This document shows, one piece after another, positions 34,401 to 40,555 of a stretch of DNA of 64,000 nucleotides (its first letter is position 1; every line of letters starts with the position of its first letter). Origin of the DNA: an uncultured Dorea sp. (lineage in GTDB: Bacteria > Bacillota > Clostridia > Lachnospirales > Lachnospiraceae). Location of the stretch: the NCBI GenBank assembly GCA_910584615.1, contig CAJUAM010000014.1:1-64000 (forward strand). Direction: 5' to 3'. The position numbers and the translations under genes are program-made. The notes below the pieces were generated by a model. The model saw only the letters and a list, made by a program, of their open reading frames with translations. It was not told the origin of the DNA and made no database searches.

Positions 34401-34700
34401 GTAAAACGTCATATTATCCTGATCGAGTTCTTTTTTAGCTTGATCATCCGTGATGTCTGCAGGATTCTTCCCCTCCCGCTCAGCAATCTCCTTTTTTTTA
34501 TCCAATATTTCCTTAGGAGTATACACTGCTGCCAGTAATTTTGCTATTGTTTCATTCGTTCCATAGTCGATCGCCTTAAGCTCCGCTGCCGTCTCCTGAC
34601 TCACTGTCTCTCCAACAGTCGCGGCTTTAGCAGTAAATGGTATAGCAAATAACATTGTCATGATAAATACCGCAGCTGCTATTATTCTTGTCTTTTTCAT
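31446..34700 (-). CDS. Secreted M26 (ZmpA/B/C)-like zinc metalloprotease with repeat linker and Ig-like domains
   Basis: 1084 aa. ATG 34700 after AAGGAGGATGGCGG; signal peptide MKKTRIIAAAVFIMTMLFAI ending AKA. Catalytic HELTH at 439-443, followed by LLNGHGLRDGMGGEVYTTGM, which parallels the GYGRRxGLGPEFFAKGL block of streptococcal IgA1/Zmp proteases. Then a Thr/Pro linker with eight 7-residue repeats (P-S-T-G-T-[TA]-[KP]), a fibronectin III-like domain (about 905-985, TIRWNSVKSADGYEIYG) and a C-terminal Big_2-like domain (VRYVSSNTSIAKVSSKGVIT). No LPXTG sorting signal; the very basic C-terminus may bind the wall. Host glycoprotein cleavage is inferred. Confidence 0.85.
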   Translation of the reverse strand: MKKTRIIAAAVFIMTMLFAIPFTAKAATVGETVSQETAAELKAIDYGTNETIAKLLAAVYTPKEILDKKKEIAEREGKNPADITDDQAKKELDQDNMTFYEETFAEVQGNIEEIIRGVADNAEGWEPKGVDFYASKIRQNKEKLLLGITYFERLYDFNMGEKNFKDELFYKWTPYAPRNGIEDILDWLIYVGQAGGDRLKISKNADDSVFNYMFRPFIEGVYTLGDYLESKRQKWMPDTSLDEWFLQESGAYILEKSSDWDSKGKSLYRRLYDNTLTRAYILPLLTASEDSVYVIANSATVTYGIVDCYIDRTAKGTDLARYEQLKEKFRKQLEEAANQQRAFIDFWHRIVKPEKSGELLLGGVVVDSMRIDSNNPSASAQSEWSDKFGENASRGVREFFAPLNLYGSYMFADGVAEGTRLRYYASKALTERGFATYAHELTHMLVSETLLNGHGLRDGMGGEVYTTGMFEPYELNDPPAFNLNVIYDRQSDGDRYHNGQPERFQSEKDLKDYMSGILDVIYTLDYAEADIILTKSAEEKKKWFHKLEQTEDTEPEKRPNRGEAGSVDKLDSVRELTVDEAKGLNTVDDLIRESIIVSRYEVDGTKTTGTLADNGYYVVPLFSANYAGVQNDKGVSGDVMIRRQAFELLAEYGYYEGMVPYISNQYKESAKSDGVILSDQYILGKIFGGAYGTMADFKKAMFQRRIEKTNRLKPVTITWKDKSVTVNTFEEMRLLMKEAVESDLVNVNVLPGGANNIRAQATQVERLKQEIFKAYLIQTEDFSESIYGDPVPPSTEPDGTDPEKPGVTEPEKPGDSGTVKPENPDTGTTKPTTPPDTGTTKPTTPPSTGTTPPSTGTTPPSTGATKPSTGTTKPSTGTAKPSTGTTKPSTGTAKPSTGTAKKEAEPKLLLCKVSSDKTSNTIRWNSVKSADGYEIYGARSDGKYKRLRTVGKKTVQWKHKKLKKGKQYKYYVKAYKKSGKKKTTLAKSLSVYSITKGGKYGNPSKIRPKKTSVSIKKGKKYKLSVNVTGKNVKKAEKKVRYVSSNTSIAKVSSKGVITSKKRGTCTVYCIARNGLSKKVKVKVK
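31998..32165. repeat. Eight tandem 21-bp repeats inside the metalloprotease gene
   Basis: The unit CTTAGCTGTTCCTGTACTTGG and close variants repeat in register, each coding seven residues (PSTGTTK type). Copy number can change by multiples of seven residues without a frameshift. Confidence 0.9.
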
Positions 34701-35025
34701 CCGCCATCCTCCTTGATCATACCTTTTTAGACACTGGATACCCCTATCCATATTATACGGCAACCTCATATCTTTGTTATTGCTGACCGCCTGTGTTCTG
34801 ACACGATCAGCAAAGAAATATCTATCGGTCTTTGTATTCTTATTGTAAATTTTTTATGCCACTGTGTCAAATGATATTTGCCGGAAAACTTTGTATTATA
34901 TTGTACTGGTTTGCACGATTATTCCTCTTTTCTATCCTGTATGAGCAAGTATAATACAGCCCGGTTTCATATTGTTTATATTAAGAAGTGCCCTGCCGAA
35001 TGCCGGCTGGAGTATTTTTATTAAG
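34701..35025. other. Intergenic region upstream of the metalloprotease
   Basis: About 325 bases between the protease start and the end of the Crp/Fnr gene. It must hold the protease promoter; AT-rich hexamers are seen near 34830-34910 but none stands out. No gene recognised. Confidence 0.5.
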
Positions 35026-35688
35026 TTATTGCAGCAAAACGAAATGATTTTTATTAAAGTCCAGCAATCCCTCTTTGCGCATTTTTCCCAATTCAAGAGA
35101 CAGTCCGCTTCTTTCAACCGAAAGATAATCCGCAAGCTGCTGGCGGGAATACGGAATATCAAACTCATAATTTTTGCACTGCCGGGCCATTACAGATAAA
35201 TAAGACAAAAGCTTTGCCCTGGTTGTACGCTGCCCCAAATGAGCCAGTTTTTCGTTTTGCCGCAGATTTTTCACAGCCAAAGCAGAAAGTAAATTCTGTA
35301 TCATTTTATTGTGATGAGAGCAGCTTGCCGAACAGGTCTGCAATACTTTTTTTACATTCAAAAACAGAATCCTGCATGGAGTCTGGGCAATTACGCTTAC
35401 GTTCAAAACAGCCTCCGGCGCGCAGGCAAATGCTTCCGCAAAAGTCTGCCCTTGTGTAAAAAATGAAACAATATTACGGTTTCCCCAGAAATCCTCCTGA
35501 ATAACCAGTACACACCCGGAAAGTACAATACCAAGGGAGCCGGTAGTATCACCAGCCCGAAAAATATAAGTTTCTTTTTTGAAGTCTTTTTCTCTGGCTT
35601 CCAGACAGGAAAGCATATCACTTACTTCCGTCTCCGCAATATCCGAAAAAAGCGAAGATGTACATATAATTTCTAAAAATTCTTTCAT
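35026..35688 (-). CDS. Crp/Fnr family transcriptional regulator
   Basis: 220 aa. Cyclic-nucleotide-binding-type beta-roll (about 15-125; FRAGDTTGSLGIVLSGCVLV, FFTQGQTFAEAFA) and C-terminal winged HTH with YSRQQLADYLSVERSGLSLE as recognition helix. No N-terminal Fnr-type cysteine cluster, so not a classical oxygen sensor. ATG 35688 follows GGAGGTGGAAA. Divergent from a ferredoxin-like gene; the 88-bp gap holds a palindrome placed for activation of the ferredoxin gene and possible self-repression. In Clostridia such pairs are often linked to nitrosative or redox stress; that is inference. Confidence 0.88.
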   Translation of the reverse strand: MKEFLEIICTSSLFSDIAETEVSDMLSCLEAREKDFKKETYIFRAGDTTGSLGIVLSGCVLVIQEDFWGNRNIVSFFTQGQTFAEAFACAPEAVLNVSVIAQTPCRILFLNVKKVLQTCSASCSHHNKMIQNLLSALAVKNLRQNEKLAHLGQRTTRAKLLSYLSVMARQCKNYEFDIPYSRQQLADYLSVERSGLSLELGKMRKEGLLDFNKNHFVLLQ

Positions 35689-35699
35689 TTTCCACCTCC

Positions 35700-35723
35700 G
35701 TTGAAAATTCAACAGACTTGTTG
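35700..35723. promoter_or_regulatory. Crp/Fnr-type operator with overlapping dyad
   Basis: GTTGAAAATTCAAC (35700-35713), a perfect palindrome, partly overlaps a second dyad CAACAGACTTGTTG (35710-35723). Its centre, 35706.5, is 41.5 bases before the start site predicted from TATAAT at 35736-35741, the class II activator position. Confidence 0.6.
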
Positions 35724-35735
35724 ATCGTATTGTAA

Positions 35736-35741
35736 TATAAT
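35736..35741 (+). promoter_or_regulatory. -10 element of the ferredoxin-like gene, without a -35
   Basis: TATAAT; the sequence 17 bases upstream (CAGACT) is not a -35 hexamer, as expected for an activator-dependent promoter. On the other strand TTGCTT-N17-TACAAT could serve the Crp/Fnr gene. Confidence 0.6.
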
Positions 35742-35776
35742 CAGCAAAACAAAGCAAGTCAGGAGGTTATAATATT

Positions 35777-36475
35777 ATGAAAAGAAAGATTATCAATATT
35801 GAAGAAGAGAAATGCAACGGCTGCGGTGCATGCGCCAAATCCTGCCACGAGGGGGCCATTGTAATGATAAACAGCAAAGCAAAGTTAATTCGCGACGACT
35901 ACTGCGATGGATTGGGCGATTGTCTGCCTGTCTGTCCTACCGGGGCGATTTCTGTTATAGAACGTGAAGCGGCGCCTTACAATGAAGCCGCTGTGCAGGA
36001 AAAAAACAAGAAACAGCAGCCAGAAGTTTTGCCTTTCACTTGTCCGGGGTCAAAAGTCCGAACGATTAAGCACAGTGAAAATACATGTGCTGCTTCTCAC
36101 AAAGAAAGTCCAAGTCAGCTTTCCCAGTGGCCGGTACAGATAAAACTGCTTCCAGCCAACGCGCCCTGCTTTCATGAAGCCAAACTGCTTATTGCGGCAG
36201 ACTGCACCGCATATGCTTATGCCGGGTTTCATGAGAAATTTATCAAAGGACGTATCACCCTTATAGGCTGTCCGAAGCTGGACAATATAGATTATTCCGA
36301 AAAGCTGACGGAAATCATTCGATACAATGACATAAAACAGATAACTATCGTCCGTATGGAAGTCCCTTGCTGCGGCGGGCTGGAAAACGCAGTGAAAACT
36401 GCCCTGGAAAACAGCGGTAAACTTATCCCATGGCAGGTTGTCACGATTTCCGCTGACGGAAAAATTTTAGATTAA
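35777..36475 (+). CDS. Ferredoxin-type 4Fe-4S protein with C-terminal Cys-rich domain
   Basis: 232 aa. The first cluster motif CNGCGACAKSC (Cys13, 16, 19, 23) is complete. The second, CDGLGDCLPVCPTG, has Leu where the second Cys is expected, so its cluster may be 3Fe-4S or ligated otherwise. The C-terminal domain (about 130-232) has further cysteines (NAPCFHEAK, AADCTAYAY, IGCPKLD, VPCCGG) and resembles a family found with Hcp in Clostridia. An electron-transfer or redox-sensing role is likely. AGGAGG precedes the ATG at about 10 bases. Divergent partner of the Crp/Fnr regulator. Confidence 0.85.
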   Translation: MKRKIINIEEEKCNGCGACAKSCHEGAIVMINSKAKLIRDDYCDGLGDCLPVCPTGAISVIEREAAPYNEAAVQEKNKKQQPEVLPFTCPGSKVRTIKHSENTCAASHKESPSQLSQWPVQIKLLPANAPCFHEAKLLIAADCTAYAYAGFHEKFIKGRITLIGCPKLDNIDYSEKLTEIIRYNDIKQITIVRMEVPCCGGLENAVKTALENSGKLIPWQVVTISADGKILD

Positions 36476-36506
36476 GGCAAGAAACAGGCTTGAAAGAATT
36501 GGCAAA

Positions 36507-36553
36507 AAATACCAACCATCCATTTATTTTTCTCTTTCTGATGGTTGGTATTT
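36507..36553 (-). terminator. Terminator of the first Uma2 gene (copy 1 of a repeated hairpin)
   Basis: 14-bp stem AAATACCAACCATC / GATGGTTGGTATTT with 19-base loop; on the minus strand followed by TTTTTT. A similar hairpin occurs at 37411-37450. Confidence 0.8.
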
Positions 36554-36596
36554 AGTCAAATTCTATTCTGGTAGTGACCAGCTATTACAAAAAACA

Positions 36597-37136
36597 TTAC
36601 TCATCTGATACCTTTATTGAAAAATCTTCATATATCCCAGCAGGAACATCATCACCAAAAGAATACTGATCCATTGTTTCTTTTTCAAAATTATATACTG
36701 TCACAATTTGTCTATCAGGATCAACCACCCAATATTCCCTGACACCCGCTGTACGATATTTAAATAATTTTTTATAATAATCCATCTGCCTGCTGCTTGG
36801 AGACACTATTTCAATAATCCAGTCAGGCGCACCGTTACAGCCTTTGTCGGTAAGTTTAGACTGATCACAGATAATAGAAATGTCGGGTTCCACATAGTTG
36901 CGGTCATCCTCATTTAAGAATACTGCAAAGGGAGACGGAATTACCTTACATTCACCATTATTACTTTGGATATAGCTTTTTATCTGATATGACAGATCCA
37001 TTACAAGCATTTGGTGTTTTGTATTTGGTGGAGCCATATTATAAATCTGTCCGTCAATTAATTCCGCACGTTCTCCTTCAGGCAACGTATATATGTCTTC
37101 TATTGTATAGGTTTCCTGTTTTCTTACTACATTCAT
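36597..37136 (-). CDS. Uma2 family (PD-(D/E)XK-fold) protein, copy 1
   Basis: 179 aa, soluble. Uma2/DUF820 marks: TLPEGERAELIDGQIYNMAP near the N-terminus, EPDISIICD, then IEIVSPSSRQMDYYKKLFKY and TAGVREYWVVDPDRQIV, which carry the acidic/Lys nuclease-like motif. The fold is that of restriction-type nucleases, but no activity is established for the family. ATG 37136 follows AGGAGG. Promoter TTGTAC-N17-TATAAT and the first about 40 codons are almost identical to those of the copy at 38480-39028; the body has diverged. Confidence 0.88.
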   Translation of the reverse strand: MNVVRKQETYTIEDIYTLPEGERAELIDGQIYNMAPPNTKHQMLVMDLSYQIKSYIQSNNGECKVIPSPFAVFLNEDDRNYVEPDISIICDQSKLTDKGCNGAPDWIIEIVSPSSRQMDYYKKLFKYRTAGVREYWVVDPDRQIVTVYNFEKETMDQYSFGDDVPAGIYEDFSIKVSDE

Positions 37137-37207
37137 TGGCCGCGCCTCCTGTTCTTAAGGATATTATAGGGTATTTTTCTTTTGAGTACAACTGGTTATT
37201 ATGGTTT
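37020..37207. repeat. Repeat A: Uma2 5' end plus promoter, copy 1
   Basis: About 188 bases about 90% identical by eye to 38930-39100. It covers the first 35-40 codons, RBS and promoter of both Uma2 genes; similarity drops sharply at both ends. Confidence 0.8.
37163..37191 (-). promoter_or_regulatory. Promoter of Uma2 copy 1
   Basis: TTGTAC (rc 37186-37191), 17-base spacer, TATAAT (rc 37163-37168). Confidence 0.75.
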
Positions 37208-37410
37208 CGTGGGTCCATACAGAAAATACGTATTTTTCAATGTTTTTCATGTTTTAAAGTGTGGGAAACAGCGTGTTTTCGTTGGGACCGTTCACATAGG
37301 TATTTGCTGTTCTTTATTGGCTCCATATTCCGTTGTGGTCTAAATTCAATTGCTTTTATACTTCCTCCCGTTCCTTTTTCATGGTTTATATCTTTATATC
37401 TTAAGACAAA
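37208..37410. other. Gene-free stretch between Uma2 copy 1 and the next terminator
   Basis: No gene recognised. The minus strand contains a good purine tract (GGAACGGGAGGAAG) but no open frame behind it of any length. Confidence 0.4.
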
Positions 37411-37450
37411 ATACCAACCACCAGTTTATTCTTCTCTTTCTGATGGTTGG
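37411..37450 (-). terminator. Hairpin similar to the Uma2 copy 1 terminator
   Basis: ATACCAACCACCA ... TGATGGTTGG with the same loop motif TTCTCTTTC as the hairpin at 36507-36553. Lies directly after the decayed gene that ends at 37459. Confidence 0.6.
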
Positions 37451-37458
37451 TTGTTAAC

Positions 37459-37888
37459 TTACTGATTCAATGACAAAGTATTAATATTTTCACGTATTGT
37501 TATAGTATCTTTATAAACATCGTCTGCTTTTGGTGGTGTATATATATTCTATTTTAGGCTGAGATTCAAATATTTCTCCATTTTCTCCTTTAATTTTTCT
37601 CCATTCACTAAATAGCTTATAATCCGTTTCTAAGTCTTGTAAACTTTTTTTATTGCTAGTTCACTTGTGAGAGTTCCGTCAATCATTACATAATCCATTT
37701 CCTGTTCATCAAGGTTTTCTTGTGTTGACACAACTATCTCTCCATCATCATTTTTTACCTCAAATTTATATTTTATATCTTGAGGGACATATTCTGGAGA
37801 TACTACAAAATAATATATCCACCATTGCTCAGTAGTATCTAAAATTACTAACGAAAAATCATCAATTTTTCTCTCTTTAATTTAAATC
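37459..37888 (-). pseudogene. Decayed gene of unknown function, several frameshifts
   Basis: The reverse strand reads KIDDFSLVILDTTEQWWIYY, FVVSPEYVPQDIKYKFEVKN, ENLDEQEMDYVMIDGTLTSE, then after a shift near 37645 SLQDLETDYKLFSEWRKIKG, and after another near 37545 PPKADDVYKDTITIRENINT, ending at TAA 37459. Parts of about 135 residues survive in three frames, and no start codon is found. No family recognised. The common terminator hairpin follows it directly. Confidence 0.55.
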
Positions 37889-38112
37889 CAAATCATCCCC
37901 AAATAACGGCCATAGATCCCACAATATAGGGCAGCAAATGTCCATCATGGACATACACAAATATAGCCACCAACTAATACCAATAGTTGACGGCGCTTTT
38001 AAATAACTGCTAATCACTTTTTAAGGGCGGCCACTTTCTTGGTCTCCCTTATATCTATATATATCATATCACGAGGATCGTATCAAGAAATTAATTGATT
38101 TTCTGTTCCTGT

Positions 38113-38407
38113 TCAAAGACTTCTCATGATTGCAAGAGCAGCTGTTTTGGTTACAACAACTGTATCAATAAGATCTTCTAATTCTGCCAAGTTTTTCTGA
38201 TATCCCCGGTATAAATAATCTCGTTGCATTCTATACACTCATAGTAAGGAACATTACGCACAATCAAAAGGCAATTTCCTAAGTCTGTTACAATTCCAGA
38301 ATATCATCAATACTTATATTTCGTTCATATAAACAAATTCTAGCATGTTCTGTTATTGCTATGTTTTCAGGCTTATTTAACGCCTTTAACTGTTCTATTG
38401 TTATCAT
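38113..38407 (-). pseudogene. Deletion remnant of a DUF4258 toxin and YgiT-type antitoxin pair
   Basis: From ATG 38407 the minus strand reads MITIEQLKALNKPENIAITE then HARICLYERNISIDDILEL, the start of a DUF4258 (RelE-like) toxin. It then runs directly into DLGNCLLIVRNVPYYECIEC, NEIIYTGD, and after a frameshift KLAELEDLIDTVVVTKTAAL, the C-terminal part of a YgiT/MqsA-type zinc-finger antitoxin. The toxin C-terminus and antitoxin N-terminus (with the first zinc ligands) are deleted. Neither protein can be functional. Confidence 0.7.
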
Positions 38408-38479
38408 TTTATACCAACTCTTATTAAATATACTATCTATTACTTGAAACCCAATCCTTTATACGTCTATATATCGCAA

Positions 38480-39028
38480 TTATTCAACACTTATTTCCGC
38501 AAAATCAATTTCAAAATCTTCGTATATTCCAGCTTTTACTTTATCCGATAAAGAATATTCTTCAAATGTATCATGCTCAAAATTATAAACTATGATCTGT
38601 TGTTTCATCGGATCAATAATCCAATACTCCCTAACACCTGCCGTCCTATATTTGAAAAGCTTCTTATTGTAATCCATTGAACGACTTGTAGGTGATACAA
38701 TCTCTATAATCCAATCAGGTGCGCCTTTACACCCATCGTCTATAAGTTTGTTTTTATCACAGATTACAGATATATCAGGCTCAAGGTATATATCATTATT
38801 CGCATTCAAAAATACTGCAAAGGGAGCTGAGTACACTTCACATTCTCCACTCTTGCTGTCAATATAATTTGCTATCACCTGATGCAATTTCCCGCTTATC
38901 CTTTGATGTCTTCTGTTTGGTGGAGCCATATCATAAATTTTTCCGTCAATCAATTCCGCACGTTCTCCTTCAGGCAACGCATATATGTCTTCTATTGTAT
39001 AGGTTTCCTGTTTTCTTACTGCATTCAT
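38480..39028 (-). CDS. Uma2 family (PD-(D/E)XK-fold) protein, copy 2
   Basis: 182 aa. The same motifs as copy 1: ALPEGERAELIDGKIYDMAP, EPDISVICD, IEIVSPTSRSMDYNKKLFKY, TAGVREYWIIDPMKQQI. ATG 39028 is 8 bases after AGGAGG; the GTG three codons earlier lies inside the RBS. The N-terminal 38 residues differ from copy 1 at only about 4 positions, while the following 60 differ at about half, although the motif region is again similar. This pattern points to recombination between copies. No operon partner. Confidence 0.88.
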   Translation of the reverse strand: MNAVRKQETYTIEDIYALPEGERAELIDGKIYDMAPPNRRHQRISGKLHQVIANYIDSKSGECEVYSAPFAVFLNANNDIYLEPDISVICDKNKLIDDGCKGAPDWIIEIVSPTSRSMDYNKKLFKYRTAGVREYWIIDPMKQQIIVYNFEHDTFEEYSLSDKVKAGIYEDFEIDFAEISVE

Positions 39029-39100
39029 TGGCTGCACCTCCTGTTCTTAAGGATATTATAGGGCATTTTTCTTTTGAGTACAACTGGTTATTGTAGTTTC
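38930..39100. repeat. Repeat A: Uma2 5' end plus promoter, copy 2
   Basis: Partner of 37020-37207. Contains TTGTAC (rc 39078-39083), 17-base spacer, TATAAT (rc 39055-39060), identical promoter elements to copy 1. Confidence 0.8.
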
Positions 39101-39123
39101 TGAGACTGCAAAAAATCTTGTGT

Positions 39124-39435
39124 CTATGAAAACTGGAATTCCTTGATAAGAACTAGTGATCTCTGCCCCCTCCGGCCGATGGAATAAGATTGGCGTTTTC
39201 TGTCAATAATATAGATTCTATAAGAATTGTCATATCTTAATTTATTTTTCGCAATCAATCTTTTTGAAATATTCATAATATCTTCATCTGAAGCACTGGA
39301 ATCATTTTCAGCCTTGCTAAAGTCTATCACAAGATATCTCGGCACATTATTTTTTAAGATCACGGCAGTTCCATGTTCATCAACTAACCTTGCAACCCTA
39401 GAGAAATTCTGGTTTGCTTCTGTTATAGAAACCAT
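39124..39435 (-). CDS. Orphan Phd/YefM-like antitoxin, possibly degraded
   Basis: 103 codons from ATG 39435. SITEANQNFSRVARLVDEHG and AVILKNNVPRYLVIDF are a Phd/YefM-type DNA-binding N-terminus. The rest (about 60-103; RYDNSYRIYIIDRKRQSYSI) is basic and unlike the usual acidic toxin-neutralising tail, so a frameshift near codon 65 is possible. No toxin gene adjoins. The frame is open upstream, where AAAGGAG precedes a GTA codon about 10 codons earlier; the ATG used has no RBS. Start and integrity are uncertain. Confidence 0.5.
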   Translation of the reverse strand: MVSITEANQNFSRVARLVDEHGTAVILKNNVPRYLVIDFSKAENDSSASDEDIMNISKRLIAKNKLRYDNSYRIYIIDRKRQSYSIGRRGQRSLVLIKEFQFS

Positions 39436-39613
39436 TGTATTTGTATCAATTTTAGAAAGTACAACAAACTCCTTTAGCTACCTCTGCTCTTTGCAGGCAT
39501 AAAAGTCATTATACTAATGTCCAGATATTTGATTAGCTTCTCTCACAAAAAGCTTGTTATCCTTCTGTCAGAAGCGGAATCCCAAAATCCCCGAAACCCT
39601 TGAAAACACTGGA

Positions 39614-40534
39614 TTAGAACGGCGTCCCCTCCAAGTCATAAGGCGTTACTTGATATACATAGTAATTCAGCCAGTTAGTATAGAGATTGTTGGCATGTGC
39701 TCTCCATGTAAGGACCGGTTTGTTCTTCGGATCATCATCTTTATAATAATTCTTCGGTATTTCTATAGGAAGTCCTTTGGCCAGATCCCTTTTATATTCT
39801 CCATCCAGAGTCACACGGTCATACTCCGGATGCCCCATCACAAATATCTGCCGCCCATCCTGCGCCATCGCGAGAAACAGTCCTGCCTCCTCTGATTCAG
39901 CAAGAACCGTCAGGCGCTTATCTGAGCGTATCTTGCTCATGGGAACTTCCGTATGCCGGGAGTGGGGAGCAAGAAAGACATCATCAAATCCCCGCACAAG
40001 AGGGATCTTTCTGTTCATCACCTTATGCCAGAATACTCCGAACATCTTATGATCCAGCTTGACCTTGTCGATTCCATAGTGATAAAAAAGGGCCGCCTGC
40101 GCTCCCCAGCACAGATGGATCGTGGAAGTCACATGTGTCTTAGTCCACTCCATGATCTCTGTAAGCTCCTCCCAGTAATCCACCTCTTCAAAAGGCATCT
40201 GCTCCACTGGTGCTCCCGTAATGATAAACCCGTCAAATCTGCTCTTTTTAATATCACCGAATTTCTCATAAAATTTATTCAAATGACTGGTAGGCGTATT
40301 TTTCGACACATGACCGGACACTGTGACAAACGTTACATCAACCTGTATCGGTGTGTTAGAAAGTGACCGGAGGATCTGAAGCTCCGTCTCCTCCTTCAGC
40401 GGCATCAGATTCAAAAGTCCGATCTTGATCGGACGGATATCCTGATGGGTCGCCCGATGCTCGTCCATCACAAATATATTCTCACTCTCCAGTATTTCCT
40501 TTACCGGCAAATCATTCTGTACACGAATCGGCAT
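39614..40534 (-). CDS. metA: Homoserine O-acetyltransferase (MetA family)
   Basis: 306 aa. Commits homoserine to methionine synthesis. Cys142 (IHLCWGAQA) is the acyl nucleophile; FVMGHPEYDR carries the catalytic His and nearby Glu. Residue 111, in GAPVE111QMPFEEVDYW, is Glu, the residue shown in Bacillus MetA to select acetyl-CoA (Gly in succinyl-specific E. coli). So despite family naming as succinyltransferase, acetyl transfer is expected. It starts 21 bp after the AI-2E gene and may be cotranscribed; no SAM riboswitch or T-box is visible. RBS AAGGAGGG. Confidence 0.95.
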   Translation of the reverse strand: MPIRVQNDLPVKEILESENIFVMDEHRATHQDIRPIKIGLLNLMPLKEETELQILRSLSNTPIQVDVTFVTVSGHVSKNTPTSHLNKFYEKFGDIKKSRFDGFIITGAPVEQMPFEEVDYWEELTEIMEWTKTHVTSTIHLCWGAQAALFYHYGIDKVKLDHKMFGVFWHKVMNRKIPLVRGFDDVFLAPHSRHTEVPMSKIRSDKRLTVLAESEEAGLFLAMAQDGRQIFVMGHPEYDRVTLDGEYKRDLAKGLPIEIPKNYYKDDDPKNKPVLTWRAHANNLYTNWLNYYVYQVTPYDLEGTPF

Positions 40535-40555
40535 ACTAACGCCCTCCTTTTACTG

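Noticed and set aside
37901..37985. 24-codon minus-strand frame starting MSMMDICCP
   Set aside because: Weak RBS and no terminator; it sits in decayed DNA, so evidence is too thin to call a gene.
38023..38050. Hairpin AAGGGCGGCCA / TGGTCTCCCTT as a terminator
   Set aside because: One mismatch and no T-run on either strand; purpose unclear, so not listed as a terminator.
40535..40555. SAM riboswitch or T-box expected before metA
   Set aside because: Only 21 bp separate metA from the upstream gene and no such structure is seen before the upstream gene either.
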